A stretch of 64,000 bases of DNA from Chitinophagales bacterium. GTDB taxonomy: Bacteria > Bacteroidota > Bacteroidia > Chitinophagales > CAIOSU01. The notes under the pieces are model-generated. The model was not told the DNA's origin, did not search any database, and saw only the letters and a list, made by a program, of their open reading frames with translations. The DNA lies in contig JBBDNB010000032.1 of the NCBI GenBank assembly GCA_040877935.1, positions 1 through 64,000 on the forward strand, written 5' to 3'. How positions within the stretch are numbered: position 1 is the stretch's first letter; the number at the start of each line of letters is the position of its first letter. Shown piece after piece: positions 28,641-37,820 of this stretch. The translations under genes and the position numbers were made by a program.

Positions 28641-30086
28641 TTATTGGTATTTGATGCAAATGTTTTTTGCTTCTGTGAAAAAACGCATGGCTTCCCAGCC
28701 ACCTTCCCGTCCCACACCTGATTGTTTGGTGCCTCCAAAGGGAGTCCGCAAATCGCGCAAAAGCCAGGTATTGACCCATACAATGCCACTTTCTATTTTT
28801 TCCGCCATACGATGTGCCCTGTTTAGATTATTCGTCCATATTGTAGATGATAGACCATAAGCTGTGCTATTGGCAAATTCCAAAACTTCCTGTTCTTCTT
28901 TGAAAGGAATCAGACTGACTACAGGGCCGAATATTTCCTCTTGGTTGATTTGGCAAAAAGCATCTAGTCCTTCGATGATTGTGGGTTCAAAGAAATAGCC
29001 CTGTTTACAGCGGCCATCAAGGGAAATACGTTTTCCTCCTGCTATTATTTTTCCTCCGCTTTTCACTGCCAGATCAACATAATGCTCAATTTTTTCCAAA
29101 TGTGCTTTTGAAACCACTGCCCCCATCTGATTTTTAGGATCTAATGGATCGCCAATATTCAAAGCTTTGACTTTTGCTGCAAATGCGGTTTTAAATTTTT
29201 TGTAAATGCTTTCCTGGATAAAAATTCGGGAACCACACAAACAAATCTGTCCCTGATTGGCAAATGAGGATTTCACAGAAGTATTCAGTGCATTTTCAAA
29301 ATTGGCATCATCGAAAATAATATTGGGGTTTTTTCCGCCCAATTCCAATGAGAGTTTCTTGAACATCGGTGCTGCGGTGGCTGCTATTTGTTTGCCAGTT
29401 TGTGTTCCTCCCGTAAATGAAATTGCCTTGATTTTCGGGTGCGATACAATTTCCTGCCCGATTTCAGCTCCATTGCCGTGCAAAACATTCAATACACCTT
29501 TTGGAAAACCTATCTCAATACAGATTTTACTCAAAATAAAAGCCGTCATCGGGGTGATTTCGGAGGGTTTGGCAATCACACAGTTTCCTGTTGCAAGTGC
29601 CGGAGCTATTTTCCAGGTGAAAAGATACAAAGGTAAATTCCAGGGGGAAATACAGCCCACAATTCCCAAAGGTCTGCGCAGCGTATAATTGATGGCCTCG
29701 CCTTCCATAAAATGCGATTCTGAGGCAAATTGCGAAGCTGCTTTGGCAAAAAACCTAAAATTGGCTGAAGCCCTTGGGATATCCACTGCACGGGCCAATT
29801 TTTCGGGTTTTCCATTGTCCTTGCTTTCAGCAGCTACCAATGCATCCATATGCGCTTCAATGGCATCGGAGAGTTTCAGTAGCCATTCTGAGCGGGTTTC
29901 ATGACCGCAATTGCTCCATTCCGGAAAAGCTTTTTGTGCAGCTTCTACTGCAATATCTAAATCCTTTTTATTAGAAAGCGGGATTTTAGAATAGCATTTT
30001 CCGGTGGCGGGTTCAATATTGTTTAGCCATTGTCCGGATTCCGGCTCTATGAGTTTGCCATTGATATAATTCAGTAGTTTTTCCAT
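28641..30086 (-). CDS. Aldehyde dehydrogenase, probable 2-aminomuconate-6-semialdehyde dehydrogenase
   Basis: 481 residues. ALDH motifs are in order: SPWNLPLYL, FTGGTQTGKQI (NAD binding), LELGGKNPNII (catalytic Glu) and NQGQICLCGS (catalytic Cys). The neighbours, tryptophan dioxygenase and a RidA-type deaminase, make it the likely NAD-dependent oxidation of 2-aminomuconic semialdehyde. By sequence it looks like ALDH8A1/hydroxymuconic-semialdehyde dehydrogenases. The start codon overlaps the SDR stop by one base, so SDR, ALDH and RidA form one operon. Confidence 0.88.
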   Translation of the reverse strand: MEKLLNYINGKLIEPESGQWLNNIEPATGKCYSKIPLSNKKDLDIAVEAAQKAFPEWSNCGHETRSEWLLKLSDAIEAHMDALVAAESKDNGKPEKLARAVDIPRASANFRFFAKAASQFASESHFMEGEAINYTLRRPLGIVGCISPWNLPLYLFTWKIAPALATGNCVIAKPSEITPMTAFILSKICIEIGFPKGVLNVLHGNGAEIGQEIVSHPKIKAISFTGGTQTGKQIAATAAPMFKKLSLELGGKNPNIIFDDANFENALNTSVKSSFANQGQICLCGSRIFIQESIYKKFKTAFAAKVKALNIGDPLDPKNQMGAVVSKAHLEKIEHYVDLAVKSGGKIIAGGKRISLDGRCKQGYFFEPTIIEGLDAFCQINQEEIFGPVVSLIPFKEEQEVLEFANSTAYGLSSTIWTNNLNRAHRMAEKIESGIVWVNTWLLRDLRTPFGGTKQSGVGREGGWEAMRFFTEAKNICIKYQ

Positions 30087-30877
30087 TACAAAGATCCTGT
30101 TCTTCCGCCATCTATGGGCATATTGATGCCATTGACATATGCTGCTGCCGGGCTTGCAAGAAAAGCCGCTGCTGCCGCTATTTCATTGGGCTCGGCAAAT
30201 CGTTTCAATGGTATTTTTGCTTTCATGGCTTCCTCTACTGCCTGTTTGGAAAGGCCTTTTTTAGAGGCTTTGCTCTCTACAATTTCCGCAAGGCGCTCGG
30301 TTGCAGTAGCACCCGGCAATATATTGTTTACCGTAATGCCGAATTCTCCCAGTTCATTGGACAGTGTTTTGGACCAATTGGCCACTGCTCCGCGAATGGT
30401 ATTGGATACGCCCAGCTCTTGCAGCGGCTGTTTTACAGAAGTAGAGATCACATTGATAATGCGTCCATAGCCGCTTTTTTTCATTCCATCAAGTACCGCC
30501 TGAACAAGAATATGATTGCAGACCAAATGCTTCCTGAAAGCCTCTTGGTATTCTTCTACTCTTGCGTGAATGGCCATTCCTCCAGGAGGGCCACCGGTAT
30601 TGTTTACAAGAATCTGAAATTTTTTATTGTTGTTTTTTAAATGTGCGTTTATCTTGGTCTTTAACTCGTTCGGGTTGCCGAAATCGGCTATCAGGTATTC
30701 GTGGCTTTGGCCCACGCTGTCATCCAAGTGGCGCATTACATTGGCCAATTTGTCGGCACTGCGTGCAACAAGAGTGATATTGGCACCAAGCAAGGCAAGT
30801 TCTTCAGCGATGGCGCGACCAATTCCACTACTGCTGCCGGAAACCAGGGCGTTTTTTCCTTTTAAATCTAAATTCAT
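30086..30877 (-). CDS. SDR-family protein with non-classical active site
   Basis: 263 residues. A normal NAD(P)-binding start (ALVSGSSSGIGRAIAEEL, residues 10-27) and NNTGGP are present. Where classical SDRs have Ser and YxxxK, this protein has ISTSVKQ followed by SNTIRGAV, so the Tyr is absent and the Lys position is Arg. A subset of bacterial SDRs shares this SNxxR pattern. Whether it is a redox enzyme is unclear. It is the first gene of the kynurenine-related operon, so it may act on a pathway intermediate. Confidence 0.85.
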   Translation of the reverse strand: MNLDLKGKNALVSGSSSGIGRAIAEELALLGANITLVARSADKLANVMRHLDDSVGQSHEYLIADFGNPNELKTKINAHLKNNNKKFQILVNNTGGPPGGMAIHARVEEYQEAFRKHLVCNHILVQAVLDGMKKSGYGRIINVISTSVKQPLQELGVSNTIRGAVANWSKTLSNELGEFGITVNNILPGATATERLAEIVESKASKKGLSKQAVEEAMKAKIPLKRFAEPNEIAAAAAFLASPAAAYVNGINMPIDGGRTGSL

Positions 30878-31084
30878 CTATGTTATTTTATTTCCCGCCT
30901 GAATTTACGAAAAATTGAAAAGCATTTTCACATAAAAGCATCTTGCATATTGAAACTTAAACTTTCAATTTGCATAAAAAATTCTGATGCTTATTCTATT
31001 TTACCGGTGCTTTAAATCCAAAAACTAAAACAAGTCAAGCTGATAATGTAACTTTATTCGCCTGTTAAACATCAAACAAAACCA

Positions 31085-33895
31085 ATGGCCAATTCAGACA
31101 AAAGACTCTTTTTACTCGATGCTTTTGCATTGATCTATCGTTCCTATTTTGCTTTCAGCAGAAGTCCCATTGTCAACTCCAAAGGCATGAATACTTCGGC
31201 TATTTATGGATTCACCAATACTTTAATGGAATTGCTCAACAAGGAAAACCCCTCTCATATTGCAGTGGTATTCGACTCTATGGAGCAAATTACAGACCGC
31301 GCTGCCGAGCATGATTTTTACAAAGCCAATCGGGAGAAAATGCCGGAGGATATTGCACTTGCCATTCCTATTATCAAAAAATTGCTGGAAGCCTTTCAAA
31401 TTCCAACAATGGAACTGGCCGGCTATGAAGCAGATGACATTATTGGCACCCTGGCCAAAAAGGCAGAAAAGGAAGGCTATACCACCTACATGGTTACGCC
31501 CGATAAAGATTTTGGGCAATTGGTAAGCGATAATATTCTTATGTATAAACCCTCTTACCAGGGAAAGCCCAGGGAAATTCTGGGCATAAAGGAAGTAAAG
31601 GAAAAATGGGACATCGACCGAATAGACCAGGTAATAGATATGCTGGGCATGTCGGGCGATGCTTCAGATAATATTCCCGGAATACCTGGCGTGGGGCCCA
31701 AAACAGCGGTCAAGCTTTTAAAAGAATACGGCTCTATGGAAGCGTTGTACGAACATACAGATGAGCTCAAAGGCAAACTGAAAGAACGGGTAGAAGAAAA
31801 CAAAGAGCAGGCGTTCATCTCCAAGCAGCTCGCCACAATTATAATTGATGCTCCTGTTGATCTGGACGAGGAAGATGTGACCCGCTCTGAACCCAATAAA
31901 AAACTCCTGGAAGAACTCTTTACCGAGCTTGAATTCAGGGCTTTGGGCAAGCGGATACTGGGGGATGACTTTTCTGTGAATACCGAAAAGAAAGTAAACA
32001 AGACAGGGCAGTTGGATCTTTTTAGTCAAAATGAAGGCAGCAATAATCCGCCTGTAGATGAACTTAAACCTGACAATGGAGGAAAGCATATTGAAAATAC
32101 AGACCACAAATACCATCTTGTAGAAAGCGACAGTGCAATTGAAAAACTAATAGCGCTACTTGAAAAATCCAAAGGCTTTTGCTTCGATACAGAAACCACT
32201 TCCCTGGATGCCAACAACTGCGAACTGGTGGGGCTTTCTTTTTCCCTAAAAGCAAAAGAGGCTTATTACGTGCCGGTTCCAGAAGATCAGGATAAGGCCA
32301 AAGCCCTGCTCAAAAAGTTTAAAGCTGTATTTGAGGATGAGAAAATCGAGAAGACAGGGCAAAACCTGAAATACGATATTGTGGTTTTGATGTGGTATGA
32401 TGTCTTTGTGAAGGGCAGCCTATTTGATACCATGCTTGCACATTATCTACTCGACCCCGATTCAAGCCATAAAATGGACCGTCTGGCAGAAAATTTCCTG
32501 GGATATTCCCCGGTAGATATTGAATCACTGATCGGGAAAAAAGGAAAAAACCAGGGCAGTATGCGCGATGTGCCGCTCGATAAAATAAAAGAATATGCCT
32601 CGGAAGATGCGGACATTACCCTGCAATTGCGCGAAAAGTTTGAACCCATGATCAAGGAAGAAGGCATGGATAAACTGTTCCATGAAATAGAAACACCTTT
32701 GGTAAGGGTATTGGCAGAAATGGAAAAGGAAGGCGTGGCGCTGGATACCGATTTTCTGAAAAAATATTCTGAAACGCTGAACACGGATATTTTAAAGCAC
32801 CGTGAAAAAGTTTTTGAACTGGCCGGCACGGAATTCAATATGGATTCTCCAAAGCAATTGGGGACTGTGCTTTTTGACAAGATGGAAATTCCCTATACCG
32901 GCAAAAAAACCAAAACCGGGCAGTATTCCACCAATGAGGAAAAACTCTCAAAGCTGGCCAATGAACATGAAATCGTGGAATATATCCTCGATTATCGTGA
33001 GCTGACCAAGCTCAAATCTACCTATGTGGATGCATTGCCCAATGCCATCAACCCCAAAACCGGGCGGGTACATTCCCACTTTTTGCAAACTGTAACCGCT
33101 ACCGGTAGGCTCAGTTCCAATAATCCCAATTTGCAAAATATACCTATCCGCACAGAGCGCGGTAGGAAAGTAAGACAGGCATTTATTCCACGTAGCGAGG
33201 AATATGTAATAATGGCCGCTGATTATTCGCAAATCGAACTTCGGTTGGTAGCTGATATTAGCGGAGATGAGGCCATGCTCAATGCTTTCAAGGAGGGACA
33301 GGATATTCACGCTTCAACTGCGGCAAAATTGTATAAAGTGCCCTTGGAAGAAGTCACACGAAAAATGCGCGGCAATGCCAAAATGGTCAACTTCGGGATT
33401 ATCTATGGCATTTCTGCCTATGGCCTTTCGCAAAGGGCCAATATTCCAAGAAGAGATGCAGCACAGATGATTGAAGATTATTTCAAGGAATATTCCGGTA
33501 TTAAAAAATACATGACGGAATCGGTGGAATTTGCAAAGAAAAACGGTTACGCAAAAACACTGATGGGCAGAAAACGCTATTTGCGCGACATCGATTCCCG
33601 CAATGCAACGGTAAGGGGATTTGCAGAACGTAATGCCATCAACACCCCTATTCAGGGCAGTGCTGCTGATATGATAAAAATTGCAATGGTAGCTTTACAT
33701 AAAGAATTGGCACAAAAAAACTGGAAGTCGAAATTGACGCTACAAGTGCATGATGAACTGGTGTTTGATGCGCACAAAGATGAATTAGAGGAGCTGAAAC
33801 CCCTGGTAGAAAGCTGTATGAAAAATACATTAGACCTAAAAGTCCCTATTCTTGTGGAAATGGGAACCGGAAAGAATTGGCTTGAAGCACATTAA
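31085..33895 (+). CDS. polA: DNA polymerase I
   Basis: 936 residues. N-terminal 5'-3' exonuclease domain (LLDAFALIYRSYF, then AGYEADDIIGTLA and GVGPKTAVKLL for the H3TH), up to about residue 290. A 3'-5' exonuclease domain follows with FDTETTSLDA (DxE), DTMLAHYLLDP and EYASEDADIT, all with intact acidic residues. The polymerase domain has motif A AADYSQIELR, the O-helix RGNAKMVNFGIIYG and motif C VHDELVFD. Full-length and apparently intact. It acts in replication and repair. The upstream gap (30878-31084) carries divergent promoters with no exact consensus seen. Confidence 0.97.
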   Translation: MANSDKRLFLLDAFALIYRSYFAFSRSPIVNSKGMNTSAIYGFTNTLMELLNKENPSHIAVVFDSMEQITDRAAEHDFYKANREKMPEDIALAIPIIKKLLEAFQIPTMELAGYEADDIIGTLAKKAEKEGYTTYMVTPDKDFGQLVSDNILMYKPSYQGKPREILGIKEVKEKWDIDRIDQVIDMLGMSGDASDNIPGIPGVGPKTAVKLLKEYGSMEALYEHTDELKGKLKERVEENKEQAFISKQLATIIIDAPVDLDEEDVTRSEPNKKLLEELFTELEFRALGKRILGDDFSVNTEKKVNKTGQLDLFSQNEGSNNPPVDELKPDNGGKHIENTDHKYHLVESDSAIEKLIALLEKSKGFCFDTETTSLDANNCELVGLSFSLKAKEAYYVPVPEDQDKAKALLKKFKAVFEDEKIEKTGQNLKYDIVVLMWYDVFVKGSLFDTMLAHYLLDPDSSHKMDRLAENFLGYSPVDIESLIGKKGKNQGSMRDVPLDKIKEYASEDADITLQLREKFEPMIKEEGMDKLFHEIETPLVRVLAEMEKEGVALDTDFLKKYSETLNTDILKHREKVFELAGTEFNMDSPKQLGTVLFDKMEIPYTGKKTKTGQYSTNEEKLSKLANEHEIVEYILDYRELTKLKSTYVDALPNAINPKTGRVHSHFLQTVTATGRLSSNNPNLQNIPIRTERGRKVRQAFIPRSEEYVIMAADYSQIELRLVADISGDEAMLNAFKEGQDIHASTAAKLYKVPLEEVTRKMRGNAKMVNFGIIYGISAYGLSQRANIPRRDAAQMIEDYFKEYSGIKKYMTESVEFAKKNGYAKTLMGRKRYLRDIDSRNATVRGFAERNAINTPIQGSAADMIKIAMVALHKELAQKNWKSKLTLQVHDELVFDAHKDELEELKPLVESCMKNTLDLKVPILVEMGTGKNWLEAH

Positions 33896-34222
33896 CTGAT
33901 ATTAATGTGCTATATTTATAATTTATAGAAGCTGCTTTACAGAATTAAAATTTCTACTTTAAAAGTGGAAATTGTAAATAATATAACTTTAATTTGCAAA
34001 CATTTAGCGGAATACTACTGGAGTTAAAACATACATTTGTCAGGCATTTTTAATCTCGAAAGCTTTATTCCATATAAATTTTTGAATTACTATTTCATAT
34101 AAATTATTACACACTGAATTTTTCTCATTAATCTTAAATATTTGTCTGAAACGAATTGTATTTTTTATATTTTTGATTCCTGGTTTTACTAAAGTCTAAA
34201 AGATTTTCAATACAGCACAATT
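33896..34222. other. 327-bp gene-free stretch, AT-rich, with an inverted repeat
   Basis: No ORF. An imperfect inverted repeat at 33949-33973 (AATTTCTACTTT against AAAGTGGAAATT) can fold behind polA but has no following T-run, so I do not call it a terminator with confidence. A TAnnTTTG match lies at 34168-34175 ahead of the PorE-like gene. The rest shows only AT-rich DNA. Confidence 0.5.
34168..34175 (+). promoter_or_regulatory. Possible -7 element (TATTTTTG) of the PorE-like gene
   Basis: Exact TAnnTTTG match 47 bp before the ATG at 34223. A TTTG lies at 34141-34144, which is a few bases further upstream than usual. The DNA is T-rich, so a chance match is possible. Confidence 0.35.
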
Positions 34223-36454
34223 ATGAAAAAACTACTCATCCTCCTGATTTTACTTACGGGAATAAGCGTGCAAGAGTCATTTTCCCAGAAAATGAAACTC
34301 AATAAAGCAGATAAAAAACTCAATCTCTTTGATTTTGATAAATCTGTGGAAACCTACGAGAAAGTGTTGGAAAAGAACCCTTCAAATTTTGAAGCCATTC
34401 ACGGCTTAGCGAATGCATACCGTATACGTGGGGATTATGCTACTGCTGTGGGTTGGTACGAACAAGTAGTTGCTGACACTGCAAATGTGAGCCCAAAAGA
34501 TTATCTGCACTACGGGCAATGCCTGCGCTTTGTGAGGGATTATGAAAAGGCACAGCAAAATTTCATTAAATATGCAGAATTGGCTCCTGAGGATCCCCGT
34601 AGTAAACTATTGAATGTCAGCTATGAAGAGGTCAAACAACTGATAAAAGATTCATTGTATTTCGGTGTGCAATTTCTCGATTTTAACGATGAGTCGCAGG
34701 AATTCAGCCCGGCATTTTATAAAGACAGCAGTATTGTTTTTCCCTCATCGAGAAATGAAGGATCCAAAATAGACGATTACTGGTACAACAAACCTTTTTT
34801 CGATCTCTATATATCTGAAATGAGTGATTCGGGCCATGCCAAGCCCAAAAGACTGGACTCTGATGTAAACAACAGGTATCACGAAGGGCCGCTGGCTTTT
34901 GATACCTCATTCACCACAATGTACTTTACCCGCAATAATTATGTTAAGCGCAAAAAAGAAACCGGAGAGGAAAATATTATGCGATTGAAAATATTTTCTG
35001 CAAAAAGCAGTGGTGATAGTTCAAATGTGAGTTGGGGGAACCTTAAAGAACTGCCCTTTAACAGCGATGAATATTCCTGCGGCCACCCCACACTTACGCA
35101 AGATGGCAAAATGCTTTATTTTTCATCGGATATGCCAGGCGGGTATGGCACTCTTGATTTGTACAGTGTAGAAATTGACAGCAATGGCCGTTTTGGAGAA
35201 CCCAAAAACCTCGGCCCTGAAATCAACACAGCCGGAGAGGAATCCTTTCCCTATATACATCCTGATGGCACCTTGTATTTTGCCTCCGATGCCCGAAAAG
35301 GACTGGGCGGGCTCGATGTGTATTATTCCAAAAAAGAAAATACCGCTTGGTCGGAGCCGGTCAATATGAATTACCCGATCAATACCAATGCGGATGATTT
35401 TGGGCTGATTATGAGAAAAGATAAAAAGACAGGTTATTTATCTTCCAACAGGGGCGGTGATTTTGACAATGACAATATCCTTTCTTTTGATGACAAAGGA
35501 ATGCTGCTAAAGGGCTTTGTATATGATGGTGAAACCGATAAAAGACTGGAAGGTGCTGACGTATATTTAGTTGAAAATGGGGATACACTGGATCAAATGA
35601 AAACAGACAGTTTGGGCAAATTTGGTTTTTGGGTAGCGCTGGGAAATGTTTATGACATTGGAGCTGCGAAAATCACTTATCAACCCAATCAAAAAAATGT
35701 AAGTACAGAAAACCTGGATGCAGAATTGCCCCCGGTTAAAATACCTTTGTATAGAAGTGATCTTGTGCTTAAAGGTAAAGTGGTGGAATTGAAGTCACAA
35801 AATCCTATACCGGATGCAATGGTATTGCTTGAAAGCCAGGAAAGAGAAGCCCTGGATTCAATGATGTCTGATCAGAACGGAGGGTTTAGCTTTCCTATTG
35901 ACTACGATATGGAATATGTATTGAGTGCTGAAAAACATGCCTGGTTTTTGGTGAGTGAAAAAAGAATTAATACAAGTTTAGCAGTTTTTGATACTTCAAA
36001 ATTAATTTACCAGGATTTGCAAATGACCAAGCTTGAAATGACAAGACTCGATGAAGGTGCCGTAATTAAGCTGGAAAATATTTACTATGATTTTGACAAG
36101 TACAATATCCGTCCCGATGCGGCTGAGGAATTGGATCGGATTGTAAAATACCTGATAAAATATCCCGAAATGGAACTTGAGCTAAGATCACATACAGACA
36201 GCCGTGGAAGCGACACCTATAATAAGTGGCTCTCAGAAAAAAGAGCGGAATCAGCAGTGAAATACCTGATAGATAAAGGGGCAAAATTAAATCAATTAAC
36301 ACCCAAAGGCTATGGCGAATCTCTATTGGTAAATGAATGTTCAAACGGTGTTAAATGCTCCAGGGCAAAACACCAGGACAACAGAAGAACCGAATTCAAA
36401 GTGCTGAAAGCTCCAGATGCGCTTGAAATTGAAACCGAAGTGATTGAAGATTAG
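34223..36454 (+). CDS. PorE-like OmpA-family protein (TPR, PD40 propeller, CRD, OmpA_C)
   Basis: 743 residues with a signal peptide (MKKLLILLILLTGISVQESF). Order of domains: TPR-like repeats at about 30-125, PD40/WD40-like beta-propeller strands at about 165-420 (for example YFSSDMPGGYGTLDLY and YFASDARKGLGGLDVY), a carboxypeptidase regulatory-like domain or two at about 430-600, and OmpA_C at about 615-735 with the peptidoglycan-binding SHTDSRGSDTYN and LSEKRAESAVKYL motifs. This is the architecture of PorE, the T9SS periplasmic component that links the machine to peptidoglycan. Several paralogues with this layout are usual, so orthology is not proved. Confidence 0.8.
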   Translation: MKKLLILLILLTGISVQESFSQKMKLNKADKKLNLFDFDKSVETYEKVLEKNPSNFEAIHGLANAYRIRGDYATAVGWYEQVVADTANVSPKDYLHYGQCLRFVRDYEKAQQNFIKYAELAPEDPRSKLLNVSYEEVKQLIKDSLYFGVQFLDFNDESQEFSPAFYKDSSIVFPSSRNEGSKIDDYWYNKPFFDLYISEMSDSGHAKPKRLDSDVNNRYHEGPLAFDTSFTTMYFTRNNYVKRKKETGEENIMRLKIFSAKSSGDSSNVSWGNLKELPFNSDEYSCGHPTLTQDGKMLYFSSDMPGGYGTLDLYSVEIDSNGRFGEPKNLGPEINTAGEESFPYIHPDGTLYFASDARKGLGGLDVYYSKKENTAWSEPVNMNYPINTNADDFGLIMRKDKKTGYLSSNRGGDFDNDNILSFDDKGMLLKGFVYDGETDKRLEGADVYLVENGDTLDQMKTDSLGKFGFWVALGNVYDIGAAKITYQPNQKNVSTENLDAELPPVKIPLYRSDLVLKGKVVELKSQNPIPDAMVLLESQEREALDSMMSDQNGGFSFPIDYDMEYVLSAEKHAWFLVSEKRINTSLAVFDTSKLIYQDLQMTKLEMTRLDEGAVIKLENIYYDFDKYNIRPDAAEELDRIVKYLIKYPEMELELRSHTDSRGSDTYNKWLSEKRAESAVKYLIDKGAKLNQLTPKGYGESLLVNECSNGVKCSRAKHQDNRRTEFKVLKAPDALEIETEVIED

Positions 36455-36457
36455 AAA
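36451..36457 (+). repeat. Left 7-bp target-site duplication (TTAGAAA)
   Basis: TTAGAAA directly precedes the left end of the inverted-repeat element and contains the TAG stop codon of the PorE-like gene. The same seven bases follow the right end at 36710-36716. Confidence 0.75.
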
Positions 36458-36709
36458 CCTGAGTTCGGAAATTATTTATTGCTCAGAATGCCAGAAAACA
36501 GTGAGATTCGACTGGAAATATTGATGGAATAGCGGGCTATTTTGAGATATTTCCAGGAAGAAGATTGCTGTTTTCCGGCATTTGAAATCCATAAAACGCA
36601 ATATGCAGCGTTGCATTTGCTTGGTTTATCCCGATAGACCTTCTCAAATGCGCCTTGCCTATTACGTTTTAGTGAATTTCTGAGCTCTTAAATAATTATC
36701 GAACTCAGG
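36458..36709. mobile_element. 252-bp MITE-like element with about 31-bp terminal inverted repeats
   Basis: The left end, 36458-36488 (starting CCTGAGTTCGGAAATTATTT), is the near-exact inverse of the right end at about 36678-36709 (finishing in GAACTCAGG). The two flanks carry the identical 7-bp repeat TTAGAAA. Inside is a second inverted pair, CTGGAAATAT and ATATTTCCAG, plus an imperfect pair around CCAGAAAACAG and CTGTTTTCC, so a single strand would fold into a long hairpin. There is no transposase ORF, so it must be mobilised in trans by a DDE-type enzyme making 7-bp duplications. No such enzyme is in the window. Confidence 0.8.
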
Positions 36710-36716
36710 TTAGAAA
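36710..36716 (+). repeat. Right 7-bp target-site duplication (TTAGAAA)
   Basis: An exact copy of 36451-36457 on the other side of the element. The pdxH stop codon lies only 14 bp further on. Confidence 0.75.
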
Positions 36717-36730
36717 GGCTTAATCACCGC

Positions 36731-37387
36731 TCAGGGCGCAAGTCTTGACATTTTCCATTCCCCTGATCCATCAAGCTGGTATGCTATTCTATCGTGCAGG
36801 CGATTGGGTCTGCCCTGCCAAAATTCCCAGTAGTGGGGTTTCAAAGTATAGCCGCCCCAGTGTTCAGGGCGTGGAATTTTATCAGTATTAGCATATTTCT
36901 TTTCCAATTCGCTTAATCTATCTTCCAGCACTTGGCGAGAAGGAATTTCAGTGCTTTGTTCTGAGGCAATTGCTCCAAGTTGGCTGCCTTTGGGACGGGA
37001 ATGAAAATATTCATCAGAGGCTTCAGGGCTTACTTTTTCCACTTTTCCTTCTATTCTCACTTGTCTTTCCAAAGGGCCCCAAAAAAACAAAAGTGAAGCC
37101 CTAGGATTTTCTGCCAGTTGTTCTCCTTTTCTGCCCTTGTAATTGGTATAAAAAATCAAGCCATCTGGTTCAAATCCTTTAAGTAAGACAATACGGGCTG
37201 AGGGCTGCATGTTTTCACCTGAACTTGCCAAAACCATAATGTTAGCCTCGTCTATCTCTTCACAGGAAAGTGCTTTGGAAAACCATTGTTTAAATTCTGT
37301 GTATGGATCTGCTTCCATTTTTTCCAACTCTAAAACACTAATTCCATAATTCTTTCTCAAATACCTCAGTTTTTCAGAATTGGGCAT
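36731..37387 (-). CDS. pdxH: Pyridoxamine/pyridoxine 5'-phosphate oxidase
   Basis: 218 residues. FMN/PLP-binding motifs are present: SARIVLLKGFEPDGLIFYTN, RKGEQLAENPRASLLFFWG, RPKGSQLGA, and the C-terminal QGRPNRLHDRIAY. Length matches the family. The enzyme makes pyridoxal 5'-phosphate from pyridoxamine or pyridoxine phosphate with FMN and oxygen. It lies 15 bp after a small lipoprotein gene and is the last gene of a probable three-gene unit (ALDH, lipoprotein, pdxH). The mobile element sits just beyond its 3' end. Confidence 0.95.
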   Translation of the reverse strand: MPNSEKLRYLRKNYGISVLELEKMEADPYTEFKQWFSKALSCEEIDEANIMVLASSGENMQPSARIVLLKGFEPDGLIFYTNYKGRKGEQLAENPRASLLFFWGPLERQVRIEGKVEKVSPEASDEYFHSRPKGSQLGAIASEQSTEIPSRQVLEDRLSELEKKYANTDKIPRPEHWGGYTLKPHYWEFWQGRPNRLHDRIAYQLDGSGEWKMSRLAP

Positions 37388-37402
37388 ACTATATCTTAAT
37401 CT

Positions 37403-37810
37403 TTAATAAAAATTGATTTCTACAAAATTGATTTCACCGCTCAAGTTAACCTGTTCTTCTACGCTTTCATTGTTATATACCGCATTGATATAATAAACTG
37501 AATCCGGCAACTGGTAGAAATTAGCCCGGCCAAGAGAATCAGTTGTTCCACTGATAACGGGAGATTTTTCATAAGATAGATCCTCGTAGGTCCTGTAAAG
37601 CGTGATTTTTGCATTCTCTGCAAGGCTGTCTTCTTGTGGTATACTCAGGCGATAAATATGGTTTGCGGTGAGTTTTATCGTTCCTCTGAATTGTCCATCG
37701 ATACTCGTGTCTTTTCTAATCCCATCATCTTCTTTGCTACAGGCATTAAGCATTAGTACAAAGAAGCAAAATAGAAGTAAGCTGCCAGCTATCCGAGTGA
37801 TTCTATTCAT
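37403..37810 (-). CDS. Small putative lipoprotein of unknown function
   Basis: 135 residues from the ATG at 37810; the longer upstream frame overlaps the ALDH gene and is rejected. It has a signal peptide with lipobox VLMLNAC at about residues 18-24, followed by an acidic spacer (SKEDDG). The remainder (YRLSIPQEDSLAENAKITLY, then GRANFYQLPDSVYYINAVYN) resembles a small Ig-like or carboxypeptidase-regulatory-type beta fold. I do not recognise the family. It sits between ALDH and pdxH on the same strand with gaps of 10 and 15 bp. Confidence 0.75.
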   Translation of the reverse strand: MNRITRIAGSLLLFCFFVLMLNACSKEDDGIRKDTSIDGQFRGTIKLTANHIYRLSIPQEDSLAENAKITLYRTYEDLSYEKSPVISGTTDSLGRANFYQLPDSVYYINAVYNNESVEEQVNLSGEINFVEINFY

Positions 37811-37820
37811 GAAATTTATT

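Noticed and set aside
28639-28779. Longer RidA frame to 28779
   Set aside because: The extension lies on ALDH coding sequence; the ATG at 28638 fits the family start.
33949-33973. Terminator behind polA
   Set aside because: The inverted repeat is AT-rich with no T-run afterwards, so I did not call it a terminator.
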